This document shows positions 23,309 through 29,674 of a stretch of 29,674 nt of DNA, piece by piece. Each line of letters begins with the position of its first letter. Positions within the stretch are counted from its first letter, which is position 1. The stretch is from a virus, in the IMG/VR virus record IMGVR_UViG_3300036832_000304, positions 1 to 29,674 of that record, one strand, 5' to 3'. The position numbers and the translations under genes are program-made. The notes below the pieces were generated by a model, which saw only the letters and a program-made list of their open reading frames with translations, had not been told where the DNA came from and searched no databases.

Positions 23309-23544
23309 GGTTGATGCTCCTCAAGCTCGTAATCCACTTGCCGGATAAGCCACTCGCGCGCCGAGCCATGGCCGAGGCGCTCCAGCGCCAGCGCCGTCCG
23401 GATGCCGATTCCGGCCTTTCCGTTGAGCAGTCGGGAGGCGTTGGGCCGTTGCATCCCGAGCGCCTTGGCGAGCGCGCTAACGGTGACGTAGCGCGGTAAT
23501 ATTTGGTCCCGAATTTGGACCCCTGGATGTTTCACCGGACTCAC
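23305..23544 (-). CDS. HigA-like XRE-family HTH protein
   Basis: The 79-residue protein begins at GTG 23544, which overlaps the upstream stop as GTGA. It shows the HigA layout: KHPGVQIRDQILPRYV, then the helix-turn-helix VSALAKALGMQRPNASRLLN with NGKAGIGIRTALALERL and the end EWLIRQVDYELEEHQ. HigA proteins are antitoxins that also repress their operon, but no HigB toxin gene is adjacent, and the flanking genes do not look like one. In a phage operon it may serve as a transcription regulator instead. Confidence 0.88.
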   Translation of the reverse strand: MSPVKHPGVQIRDQILPRYVTVSALAKALGMQRPNASRLLNGKAGIGIRTALALERLGHGSAREWLIRQVDYELEEHQP

Positions 23545-23789
23545 TCATCTGGACGAACCGGCGGCGGGTTAGCGGGGTCCGGGCGCGGCTCACCACCGAG
23601 CGCGGCCCGGAGTTTGTTTGTGGCCTCAAACGCCACATCCTCGGCGGTGACCGCGATGCCGAGGATTGACCTGTAAAGCGCGGGCGGTGTGTCGCCCGGA
23701 AGGCTGCGCGCGAGACTATGCCACCGGCTCGCCTTGATGGTCGCGGCAAGCGTCTCATCCAGGAGTTCGAGCGGGGTCGGTTCGGTCAT
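23541..23789 (-). CDS. Small helical protein, 82 residues, unknown
   Basis: The start is ATG at 23789, overlapping the upstream stop as ATGA. The sequence begins MTEPTPLELLDETLAATIKA, continues with SRWHSLARSLPGDTPPALYR and SILGIAVTAEDVAFEATNKL, and ends with a Pro-rich tail (PANPPPVRPDE). It is mostly helical and without Cys. No family is recognised. Confidence 0.7.
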   Translation of the reverse strand: MTEPTPLELLDETLAATIKASRWHSLARSLPGDTPPALYRSILGIAVTAEDVAFEATNKLRAALGGEPRPDPANPPPVRPDE

Positions 23790-24844
23790 GCCGCCTTGCT
23801 CCCATAGCCTCCAGCCGGGAACCGCGCGCCATGCCTGCGCCAATGCTGGACCGTCGTTTTCACGAACTCGGTCGGCATATCCAGCCGCTCGGAGATTTCC
23901 CGGACCATCACGCCGCCCATCCGGAGGTCGCGGATTTCCTCCCGCATCTGGTCGTAAGCCGCGATATTGGCGAAGCCCCAATGAGCGGCGCCCCTAGCCT
24001 TGGCGAGAACGGCGGGGAGATAGTCCGGCGAACGGCGGTCCTTGGCCGGCGCCGCGCCTTTTATCACCGCGCCCATCCGGGGCCGTCCGATGGACTCCAG
24101 CAAGGCATAAACCACATAAGGCGAAACCTTGAGGTCGATGGCGACCTTGGTCGGCAACTCGCCCAAGCCCTCGACCCGCCGCAAAATCTCGTAACGTTGC
24201 GCGATGTAGGCTTGCAGCGTCATCCCGCGCCGCGCGGCGGCTTGCGCCATGGTTTTGAAGCCCCGGGAGTCATGCGGCCCCATCGCCGCCATCGAGCCCG
24301 CCGCGCTCGCCGAGAGCCCCGGCAAGAGGCTTGGATTTTCCCAAACCGGCGAGGCCGGGTCTTCCCACCACCACGGCGGAGGCGGAATCGGAACGCCCTC
24401 TAGCTTGCGGCTTTTCGGCGGCGAGCCCTTGGCTTTCGGCTTGGCCTCATCGCCGGGGAACACGACCCGGCCTTCCGTCCGGGCCTTGCGTTTGAGCCGC
24501 ACCACCACGCCGAGTCCAATCCCGAGGTCGGCGGCGATGATGTGGTCGGCTTCGCCGCGCAAAGCGCGCTCGATGATTTGACCTTCTAGGCTGGTGGAAA
24601 CGAGGCTCTCGGCGAACGGGCTGGTCAACCGTCGCGGCTCGGCCCTTGAGATGGGCCGTTGTGCGGCTTCCATCCCGAAAGGGACGGGCGGTGACCAGCC
24701 CGCCGCCCGCGCGAGGGCCTGCGCGTGCTGAATTACACTGTCCCGGACTTCACCCGGCGGGATGGCCGAGAACGCCTCGACCAGCTCGGCGGCGCCGGAC
24801 AAGGAAAAGAATTGCGCCATACGGACGCTATCAATTTGCGACAT
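23786..24844 (-). CDS. Multi-HTH DNA-binding protein, 352 residues
   Basis: The start is ATG at 24844, which overlaps the end of the preceding regulator gene by 14 bases. Three segments look like helix-turn-helix units: about 87-122 (IIERALRGEADHIIAADLGI followed by a Leu/Val helix and basic RLKRKAR), 226-254 (LPTKVAIDLKVSPYVVYALL) and 300-336 (GGVMVREISERLDMPTEFVK with the end TVQHWRRHG). Between the first two is a Pro/Trp-rich linker, IPPPPWWWEDP. The design suggests a protein that binds DNA at several sites, perhaps a regulator of this operon or an origin-binding protein. I do not recognise a named family, and the units were found by eye. Confidence 0.75.
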   Translation of the reverse strand: MSQIDSVRMAQFFSLSGAAELVEAFSAIPPGEVRDSVIQHAQALARAAGWSPPVPFGMEAAQRPISRAEPRRLTSPFAESLVSTSLEGQIIERALRGEADHIIAADLGIGLGVVVRLKRKARTEGRVVFPGDEAKPKAKGSPPKSRKLEGVPIPPPPWWWEDPASPVWENPSLLPGLSASAAGSMAAMGPHDSRGFKTMAQAAARRGMTLQAYIAQRYEILRRVEGLGELPTKVAIDLKVSPYVVYALLESIGRPRMGAVIKGAAPAKDRRSPDYLPAVLAKARGAAHWGFANIAAYDQMREEIRDLRMGGVMVREISERLDMPTEFVKTTVQHWRRHGARFPAGGYGSKAA

Positions 24845-25211
24845 TGCGGCCCCCCGGCGCCGGCTTGTGGTTTCCATTGGCGGCGCCGTGACCATGGGCG
24901 GGCGCCCACGTCTTTGTGTAGCCGAGCGCCATGGCTACGACCGTGAGCGTAAAATTCTGCGGGCGCCGGACCGAGCCATAGAGCCAATTCAGAATCGTGA
25001 ACCGGGACACCCGCCACCCGAGCTTTGCGGTTTCGTGTTCGATGTCCTCGGGGCTTAGGCCGCTCTCGCCGATGATGCCGACGATTAGGTCCATATCCGG
25101 GTCCTTATCGAGCCACGAATAAGCGTAATAATTTGGCGTGGTCGGAATGAAGTTCGGTCGCCGAGGCGCGGGTCGATGGACCCGCCCGATGTAGCGTGGT
25201 GCATCCGGCAA
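24831..25211 (-). CDS. Putative HTH regulator, first gene of the leftward operon
   Basis: The 126-residue protein is read from TTG at 25211, chosen because GGGAGG lies five bases upstream. The core resembles a lambda-repressor-like fold: MDLIVGIIGESGLSPEDIEH, GWRVSRFTILNWLYGSVRRP (turn and recognition helix) and NFTLTVVAMALGY. An ATG at codon 40 is possible but lacks the ribosome-binding site. The gene diverges from a rightward operon, and an 18-bp palindrome sits 25 bases upstream of the start, so it is a good candidate for an autoregulated switch protein of the phage. Confidence 0.75.
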   Translation of the reverse strand: MPDAPRYIGRVHRPAPRRPNFIPTTPNYYAYSWLDKDPDMDLIVGIIGESGLSPEDIEHETAKLGWRVSRFTILNWLYGSVRRPQNFTLTVVAMALGYTKTWAPAHGHGAANGNHKPAPGGRNVAN

Positions 25212-25216
25212 TTGAG

Positions 25217-25222
25217 CCTCCC
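25217..25222 (-). promoter_or_regulatory. Ribosome-binding site that fixes a TTG start
   Basis: GGGAGG stands five bases before the TTG at 25209-25211. No other start in that frame has such a site. Confidence 0.65.
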
Positions 25223-25235
25223 GCCCGGTAACAAA

Positions 25236-25253
25236 CGCGCGAACTTTCGCGCG
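25236..25253. promoter_or_regulatory. Inverted repeat, candidate operator in divergent control region
   Basis: CGCGCGAA and TTCGCGCG form perfect 8-bp half-sites with a 2-base spacer (CT). The site lies in the 125-base gap between the leftward HTH regulator and the rightward operon. The centre reads GAACTTTC, close to the AAACTTTC unit repeated at 27093-27251. Confidence 0.6.
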
Positions 25254-25336
25254 CGGGCTAGAAGGAAACCCCTAAAATCCGTAAGTTGCAAGCCTCGAGG
25301 GCTGGCGCATCGAAACCCGGGCGGGCGGTATGTGCC

Positions 25337-25537
25337 ATGATTTTCCAGTGGAGCCGCGCAACTCGCGTGTGGGAGCTGGTCGCCGACAGCGGCGAGTCAA
25401 TTGGAACGGCGAGCCCCGTTCCTGGAGACCTCTGGGAAGCGCAAATGAGCCCGATGTTCGGCGGGCGTCATGCGCTGGCGAGCGACCTGGATATGCTCCA
25501 AAGGTGGATGATGGCGGAGGCGAGTGAGCCTAGATGA
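25337..25537 (+). CDS. Small protein of the rightward operon, 66 residues, unknown
   Basis: Read from ATG at 25337, it begins MIFQWSRATRVWELVADSGE and continues SPMFGGRHALASDLDMLQRW. A longer version from TTG at 25286 would add 17 residues. Its stop overlaps the next start as ATGA, so the two rightward genes are coupled. The pattern 'ELVADSGESIG' suggests a short beta hairpin, the end a helix. No family is recognised. It is one of only two plus-strand genes and is probably expressed from the divergent control region. Confidence 0.6.
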   Translation: MIFQWSRATRVWELVADSGESIGTASPVPGDLWEAQMSPMFGGRHALASDLDMLQRWMMAEASEPR

Positions 25538-25749
25538 AACCCGCCGAAATCCGCGCCGAGCCCTCCACCGAAACCGGGGTCGCGTTCCTGGACGCCTCAA
25601 GCCGGCGTTCTTGCCTATGGCCGCTCGGCGGCGCCGGGGCCGAGCTGGTGGTTTGCGGCGAGGCTCGAACGGCGGGGTCGTCCTATTGCCAGGAGCATGA
25701 TGAGCTGGCGCATGGCGCCGCACATCCGCCGCGCATCAAGGTCCCATAA
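25534..25749 (+). CDS. GcrA-like protein, C-terminal zinc-knuckle part only
   Basis: The 71-residue protein holds SCLWPLGG (Cys27), VVCGEART (Cys41), and SYCQEHDELAH (Cys52, His55). This closely matches the C-terminal region of GcrA, 'C-x-WP ... FCG ... YC-x-x-H', an alphaproteobacterial regulator that binds sigma70 and methylated GANTC promoters. The N-terminal DNA-binding HTH domain of GcrA is absent. The protein may therefore bind the same partner as GcrA without binding DNA, as a mimic or competitor; this is inference. It ends 14 bases inside the tail of a small leftward ORF. Confidence 0.75.
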   Translation: MKPAEIRAEPSTETGVAFLDASSRRSCLWPLGGAGAELVVCGEARTAGSSYCQEHDELAHGAAHPPRIKVP

Positions 25750-25810
25750 TCAGCGCGAGCGCCGCGACTATCACCAGGCCCGCCACGACCACGACCAAGA
25801 ACGTCCTCAC
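25736..25810 (-). CDS. Tiny membrane peptide, 24 residues
   Basis: GTG at 25810 overlaps the methyltransferase stop (GTGA) and opens a 24-residue frame beginning MRTFLVVVVAGLVIVAAL and ending ALIMGP. Nearly all of it is a membrane helix with one Arg at the N-terminus. Such tiny hydrophobic peptides are seen in phages but are hard to prove. It is convergent with the GcrA-like gene and overlaps its end by 14 bases. Confidence 0.4.
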   Translation of the reverse strand: MRTFLVVVVAGLVIVAALALIMGP

Positions 25811-27078
25811 GGCGCCGGCTCCAGAGCCTCGACCTCGGCGATGCGCCGGCCAATCCACGCCATCACCGGAACCGCCATGGCGTTTCCGAGCGCCCGATAT
25901 CGCGGCCCGTCTTGCGCCAGGCCGCGCCGCCACGGAATTAGCGTGTAATCGTCCGGGAAGCCTTGCAGCCGCTCGCACTCGCGCGGCGTGAGCCGGCGGA
26001 CGGCGGTTCCGATGCGGACCCCGGTCTGGATGTTCGAGGTCTCGCTCGCCTTGCGCGCCTGGATGGTCGGCGCAACGTCCCGCTCCCATACGAATCCGCT
26101 GGCCTGGTCCGAGCAGGTGAAGGCGGCGATGTAGTCGCGGCTCGACCCGCCGCTCGCGGCGCGAAGCGCGCCGGCCTGGTCGCCGCCGGCCTCCAGCATG
26201 GCGCCGCCGTCACGACCCCGGAGCGCGAACGGGACCACGTTATGCAGCCGAAAATTATTCCGGCCCTCATGTGTGTAAGTCTTATCCTCCGAGGCGCTCA
26301 CCGGGTCGGCGATATCCGGAGGCCAGCTCACGACCAGGCTCTCCACCGTATCGGCGGTCCGGCCCGGAGGCCGAGCGCCGCCCGAGGATCCGCCGCAAGA
26401 TTGCAAGGTCGGCGCTAATTCGGCGGCGGCTTGTGGGCGCCGTCCTCCAGCGCCGTTTGCAGGTTCGCCGGCAAGGCTTTTCCCCGTTTGGCGGCTCGGC
26501 GGAGGATGCCCCGACAGGCTGTGACGCTCAAAGAGTACCGCGACGGGAGGTCGCCAATCTCCAAGATATCCGACAAGGAAGACGCGACGGCGGCGCTGTG
26601 GAACTCCGAAATATTGAGCGTCAAGCACTCGCCATGCGAACCCATACCCGAGTTCCCCCAAGAGCCCGAGGAAGGCGCCAAAGTCCCGGCCTCGGTTTGA
26701 CGTGAGGACCCCGGGGACGTTCTCCCAAGCCAGCCATCGGGGCCGCAAGCGACCAGCCAGCTCAAGATATTGGAGCGCCAGGTCACCACGCTCATCCGCC
26801 ATGCCGCCTCGGCCTCCGGCGACGGAAAAGGATTGGCAAGGTGTGCCGGCGACCAGAGCGTCAATTGGCTCGAAATCTCCGGCTTCAATGGTCGTGAAAT
26901 CGCCATGTAACGGGACCTCCGGATGCCGGTTACGCAAGACCGCGCGCTGGAATGGCGCGACTTCGGATAGGAAGGCGGCTCGCCAGCCTAGCGGGGTCCA
27001 AGCCACCGATGCGGCCTCGATGCCGGAGCAAACCGAGCCGAAAACCAAAGGCCGATTTTGCGCGGAAGCGGCGGTCAC
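25807..27078 (-). CDS. DNA cytosine-5 methyltransferase
   Basis: GTG at 27078 begins a 423-residue protein with all the main C5 motifs: FGSVCSGIEAAS (motif I, 13-24), GTPCQSFSVAGGR (motif IV with catalytic Cys81), ENVPG (motif VI, 119 on), QRRRRVFLVG (motif VIII, 161 on), and LTPRECERLQGFPDDYT with ALGNAMAVPV (IX-X) near 363-405. The target-recognition part lies between about 180 and 355. No cognate nuclease is nearby, so it is probably a solitary phage enzyme that protects DNA from host restriction. The recognition site cannot be read. Its start overlaps the stop of the iteron ORF (GTGA). Confidence 0.95.
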   Translation of the reverse strand: MTAASAQNRPLVFGSVCSGIEAASVAWTPLGWRAAFLSEVAPFQRAVLRNRHPEVPLHGDFTTIEAGDFEPIDALVAGTPCQSFSVAGGRGGMADERGDLALQYLELAGRLRPRWLAWENVPGVLTSNRGRDFGAFLGLLGELGYGFAWRVLDAQYFGVPQRRRRVFLVGYLGDWRPPVAVLFERHSLSGHPPPSRQTGKSLAGEPANGAGGRRPQAAAELAPTLQSCGGSSGGARPPGRTADTVESLVVSWPPDIADPVSASEDKTYTHEGRNNFRLHNVVPFALRGRDGGAMLEAGGDQAGALRAASGGSSRDYIAAFTCSDQASGFVWERDVAPTIQARKASETSNIQTGVRIGTAVRRLTPRECERLQGFPDDYTLIPWRRGLAQDGPRYRALGNAMAVPVMAWIGRRIAEVEALEPAP

Positions 27079-27278
27079 CAGGCCGCTCCGGCAAACTTTC
27101 TTTCACCCCGCTCTATATAGGGTTGAAAGTTTTGAAAGTTTCGAGGTCCAAACCGAGAACGATGCCCCCCTAAGCCGTTGATTTCGCTCGATAGGCCGAA
27201 ACTTTCATCGAAACTTTCACAAACTTTCATCGGCGGGCTGGTGAAAGTTTCGCCGGGGCGCTCATTCGTCCGGGTCAT
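27075..27278 (-). CDS. Small ORF built of iteron-like repeats, 67 residues, doubtful gene
   Basis: ATG at 27278 lies inside the end of the primase-helicase gene, preceded by a G-rich stretch, and the stop overlaps the start of the methyltransferase (GTGA), as a real operon gene would. The protein begins MTRTNERPGETFTSPPMKVC and continues ESFDESFG, reflecting the repeated AAAGTTT bases. Either a small gene carries the repeats, or the frame stays open by chance within a cis-acting site. No family is recognised. Confidence 0.4.
   Translation of the reverse strand: MTRTNERPGETFTSPPMKVCESFDESFGLSSEINGLGGHRSRFGPRNFQNFQPYIERGERKFAGAAW
27093..27251. repeat. Iteron-like cluster: seven AAACTTTC units
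   Basis: The 8-mer AAACTTTC occurs on the plus strand from 27093, 27199, 27211 and 27221, and in reverse (GAAAGTTT) from 27125, 27134 and 27243. Several are extended to GAAACTTTCA. Spacings of 9 to 12 bases within groups, close to one helical turn, suggest that a protein binds side by side. The position next to a primase-helicase gene fits a replication origin; an operator array is the alternative. Confidence 0.75.
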
Positions 27279-29073
27279 CGCGCCCCCCGTCGCCGTCAAT
27301 CTCGACTTCCGGGAGGCCGTATTTGCCGCGTCCGGCCTTCACCACGTCGCCGGCCTTGAGCATCCGATAGAGGTTTAGGTCGACCACGTTACGCCGTAGG
27401 CCGGTCTGTGCGGAAATCTCGCTAGGCGTGAGAAACCAACCGGCTTCGCGCATATGGCGAAGGATTTTCCCGCGCGTTTCGGTTTGCCGGGTTTCGGCGG
27501 CATCGCCGAGGACGTGCCATCGGCAATCGTCCTTGTCGAACTTAACCGCGACCTCGAACTCCTCGATGTCCCGGCCTCGGCCTTTCAGCACGGTCGAGCC
27601 GTCGCCTTGCCGCTCCAGGACGATGACGGCATCGGAGCCGCCGGTTAGGCCGTTCGTCCCGCTTATGCTCTCCAGGTAGTCATCTGCGGCGCTCTTGCGG
27701 GTGTGATGGACCACCAGGATTGAAACGCCATACTCGCCCGCGAGCCGCTGGAGCGAGGTCGCCGAGCGGTAGTCATATGAATAGGGGTCTTCATCCCGCA
27801 TCCGCTCCGGGCGGATGTAATTAAGCGTGTCGATTACGATAAGGCGCGGGTTCGGTTGCGCGTCCAGCCACTCGCGCAAGGCTTCCTCGCAACCCTGCCC
27901 GAGCCGCACCAGGTCGCGGCCAAACCACACGGTTAGCCGGCGCGGCGCCGAGCCCACCAGCGAGCAGACCGTTTTAAGCCGGGACTTCATCCGGCGCGGG
28001 GAGTCCTCTAGCGCGCAATAGAGAACGTCGCCCTCGACGCAATGTTGGTCGCCGAGCGTGAAGCCGCCCCACGCCACCGCGCAGCATAGGTCCAGCGCAA
28101 GCCAGCTTTTGCCGCGCTTCGGGGCGCCGGCGAGCAGGGTGAGGCCCTCGGCGATGTAAACCGGGACGGCGTAATTGATGGGCGGAAACTCCATTTCCCA
28201 AAGTTCCGCCGCCAGATGGCCGCGCTGTGGAGGCCCCGGGCGCATGGTGGCGATTTTCGCCGCATCGCCGCCAGCCGCGAGGAAATCGAACACATCCCCG
28301 CCATGGAGCAGCCCGGGGATGTGGATGGTGCGGACCTCGGCGGTCACCGCCTCGAGGTTCTTGGCGACTCTCTCGGCGTGCTTTCGGCCCGGTTCGTCGT
28401 TGTCCGGGAGGATGATGACGGTGGCGCCGGCAAACCACTTGGCGAAGTGGTCCGGCCATTTGCACGCGCCGCCAGGCGAACACGTCGCGGTGAGCCCGCG
28501 CTCGATGAGCGCGAGCGCGGCTTTCTCGCCCTCGGTGATGTAAGCCGGCTTGCCGAGCGCCAGCCCCTCGATCAGCTCGGGGAGCTTAAACGGGACCTTG
28601 GCGCGTTCCGGAACGCCGCCCCATTCCCATTGATGGCGGTCGTCTTGATGTTGCTGGAAAAACTTTTTTGCCCGGGTCCGTGACACTAGCAGGACCGGGT
28701 CGCCGTCCTCGGATTGGTAGAGGTATTTTGCGATGATTTCGTCGCGCGCCTTGCCGTGTCCGTTCGGCTTCCAATTCGGCGCCCCGATTTGCGCCCGGAC
28801 CCAATCCTTGAGCGCCAGCGGGTCGGATTCATCCTTGGGCGAGAAACTTAAGACCCCGAGCCCGCCGGGTTCGTCATCGTCCATCCAAACCGAGAGCGAG
28901 CGGTCGCCGAGGCTATGGTCCGGACCTGGACACCGGATGACCTCCCGGCCATCGCGGTCGCGTTCAATCTTGCCGTGGAGTTTTATGGCGGCATCTTGGA
29001 GCGAAACGCGCGGATGGAAATTGGCCTCATCAAATGAGCCAGGCCCTCGACCGTCTCCGTTTGTCCCGCCCAT
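27262..29073 (-). CDS. TOPRIM primase-helicase with C-terminal winged helix
   Basis: The 603-residue protein has an N-terminal region with VIRCPGPDHSLGDRSLSVW (47 on), resembling a reduced primase zinc-finger; a TOPRIM domain with AYITEGEKAALALIERG (Glu181) and ATVIILPDNDEPGR (Asp224, Asp226); a RepA-like ATPase with Walker A GAPKRGKS (316-323), LYCALEDSPRRMKSR, Walker B LIVIDTLNYIRPE (411 on) and VVHHTRK; and a winged-helix end with FLTPSEISAQTGLRRNVVDL. It would prime and unwind phage DNA at the origin. It starts nine bases after the resolvase stop, in one operon with it. Confidence 0.93.
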   Translation of the reverse strand: MGGTNGDGRGPGSFDEANFHPRVSLQDAAIKLHGKIERDRDGREVIRCPGPDHSLGDRSLSVWMDDDEPGGLGVLSFSPKDESDPLALKDWVRAQIGAPNWKPNGHGKARDEIIAKYLYQSEDGDPVLLVSRTRAKKFFQQHQDDRHQWEWGGVPERAKVPFKLPELIEGLALGKPAYITEGEKAALALIERGLTATCSPGGACKWPDHFAKWFAGATVIILPDNDEPGRKHAERVAKNLEAVTAEVRTIHIPGLLHGGDVFDFLAAGGDAAKIATMRPGPPQRGHLAAELWEMEFPPINYAVPVYIAEGLTLLAGAPKRGKSWLALDLCCAVAWGGFTLGDQHCVEGDVLYCALEDSPRRMKSRLKTVCSLVGSAPRRLTVWFGRDLVRLGQGCEEALREWLDAQPNPRLIVIDTLNYIRPERMRDEDPYSYDYRSATSLQRLAGEYGVSILVVHHTRKSAADDYLESISGTNGLTGGSDAVIVLERQGDGSTVLKGRGRDIEEFEVAVKFDKDDCRWHVLGDAAETRQTETRGKILRHMREAGWFLTPSEISAQTGLRRNVVDLNLYRMLKAGDVVKAGRGKYGLPEVEIDGDGGRDDPDE

Positions 29074-29082
29074 AACCCGACC

Positions 29083-29592
29083 TCATGCAGTCTTGAGCGC
29101 CTCCAAAGCGGGAAGCTGATTGGCCCCGTATAGGGCGATGAGCGCCGCCTCGGCGCGTCCGTGGTCCTTCACCCGGGACCACTGGTCGGACCATCGCGGA
29201 AACATCGCCGAGGCCCGGAGCCGGGATGCATCCTTATCCGCCGGGATGCGGAGCGACCTTTTCCATGTGGCCGGCGGGACAGCTACAAGCGGGATGAAAT
29301 AGGCGGCGATGATGCCCCGGATGGTCCCGAGGCCGAGCCAGAATTGCGCGGCGCCGACGCGCCCGTTCTGAGGCCGGACGCCGCCTTGCTCCAGGACCGC
29401 AAGGTCGATGCCATCCTTAAGCTCGGCATCCACCACGCGCGCCAGCGCATAGGGGTCGAGGACCGAGCGGCTCCCGACGCGGCAATGGAAATCCGCCAGG
29501 TCCGCCAGCTTGAGGTCCGCGACCGAACCGTGTTCGAGAGTCAGGAAAGCGAGCGCGCCGGTTTTTCCAGGGTCGGCGCCAAGGACTCGCAT
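29083..29592 (-). CDS. RuvC-like Holliday-junction resolvase
   Basis: ATG at 29592 starts a 169-residue protein beginning MRVLGADPGKTGALAFL, the RuvC-type first strand with Asp7. The other acidic residues are Glu68 in LAVLEQGG and the pair in KDHGRAEAALIALYG (Asp143, Glu148). A longer frame to a GTG at 29661 lies over the preceding gene and is rejected. The middle has VPPATWKRSLRIPADKDASR, the common RuvC-like segment 'P.xWK...'. Phage enzymes of this type resolve branched DNA before packaging. The start lies four bases after the stop of the gene upstream. Confidence 0.92.
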   Translation of the reverse strand: MRVLGADPGKTGALAFLTLEHGSVADLKLADLADFHCRVGSRSVLDPYALARVVDAELKDGIDLAVLEQGGVRPQNGRVGAAQFWLGLGTIRGIIAAYFIPLVAVPPATWKRSLRIPADKDASRLRASAMFPRWSDQWSRVKDHGRAEAALIALYGANQLPALEALKTA

Positions 29593-29596
29593 GGCA

Positions 29597-29674
29597 TCAA
29601 GCCACGCGGTCTTGCAGCCGCTCGCGCTCCAGGCGCTCGGCGGCGGCGATGAGCTTTTCACAGTTCGGGAGGGA
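29597..29674 (-). CDS. C-terminal end of an unknown gene (cut by right edge)
   Basis: The last 25 codons of a gene enter the window in a helical, charged sequence (CEKLIAAAERLERERLQDRV) and stop at 29597, four bases before the resolvase start. The good GC3 pattern and spacing support a coding end. Nothing can be said about function. Confidence 0.6.
   Translation of the reverse strand, partial: SLPNCEKLIAAAERLERERLQDRVA

Noticed and set aside
22992-23369. 125-codon minus-strand frame covering the split membrane gene
   Set aside because: It is Arg/Ala/Ser-rich with no domain and runs across the ends of three well-coupled genes.
26431-26700. Plus-strand open frame opposite the cytosine methyltransferase
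   Set aside because: It is antisense to conserved methyltransferase motifs and has no coupling, ribosome-binding site or recognisable domain.
29593-29661. GTG extension of the resolvase gene
   Set aside because: It lies over the coding end of the upstream gene, and the RuvC-type first strand begins directly after the ATG at 29592.

Overview
The window is almost entirely a tailed-phage (siphovirus-type) genome segment, either a free phage or part of a prophage. No integrase, attachment site or host gene is visible, so the two cannot be told apart. The sequence is GC-rich with strong GC3 codon use. A GcrA-type zinc-knuckle protein (GcrA is an alphaproteobacterial cell-cycle regulator) and a tail module ordered like the rhodobacterial gene transfer agent (GTA) suggest an alphaproteobacterial host, perhaps Hyphomicrobiales. 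The host assignment is inference.

Nearly all genes lie on the minus strand and are read from right to left, with start/stop overlaps (ATGA, GTGA, TGATG) of the kind seen in translationally coupled operons. Right end (29674 to 25736): a partial gene, a RuvC-like resolvase, a TOPRIM primase-helicase, an iteron-like repeat cluster carrying a small ORF, a DNA cytosine-5 methyltransferase and a tiny membrane peptide. At 25337-25749 the only rightward operon encodes two small proteins, the second GcrA-like. It diverges from a leftward regulator gene across a spacer holding a perfect inverted repeat, so this looks like a control region. From 25211 to 20933 runs a tightly overlapped early or regulatory operon: two DNA-binding proteins, a HigA-like HTH protein, a frame-split membrane protein, cysteine-rich proteins and small unknowns. 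Then come an unknown gene and an HNH endonuclease.

The late region (19513 to 1) carries P27-type small terminase, large terminase, an adenine methyltransferase overlapping a PD-(D/E)XK-like nuclease, a prohead protease fused to the major capsid protein, a proline-rich protein, portal, a collagen-like protein, head-tail connector genes, tail tube, tail chaperone (probable frameshift pair), tape measure, two distal tail proteins, an NlpC/P60-like peptidase, a host-specificity protein, an Ig-like accessory protein and a repeat-rich tail fibre cut by the left edge. No lysis genes are recognised.

The main anomalies are a small membrane gene whose coupled ends lie in different frames, a large terminase with no usual start codon where its homology begins, the capsid-before-portal order with an internal ribosome-binding site for the capsid, a C-terminal-only GcrA-like protein, and the iteron cluster that is also an open reading frame.
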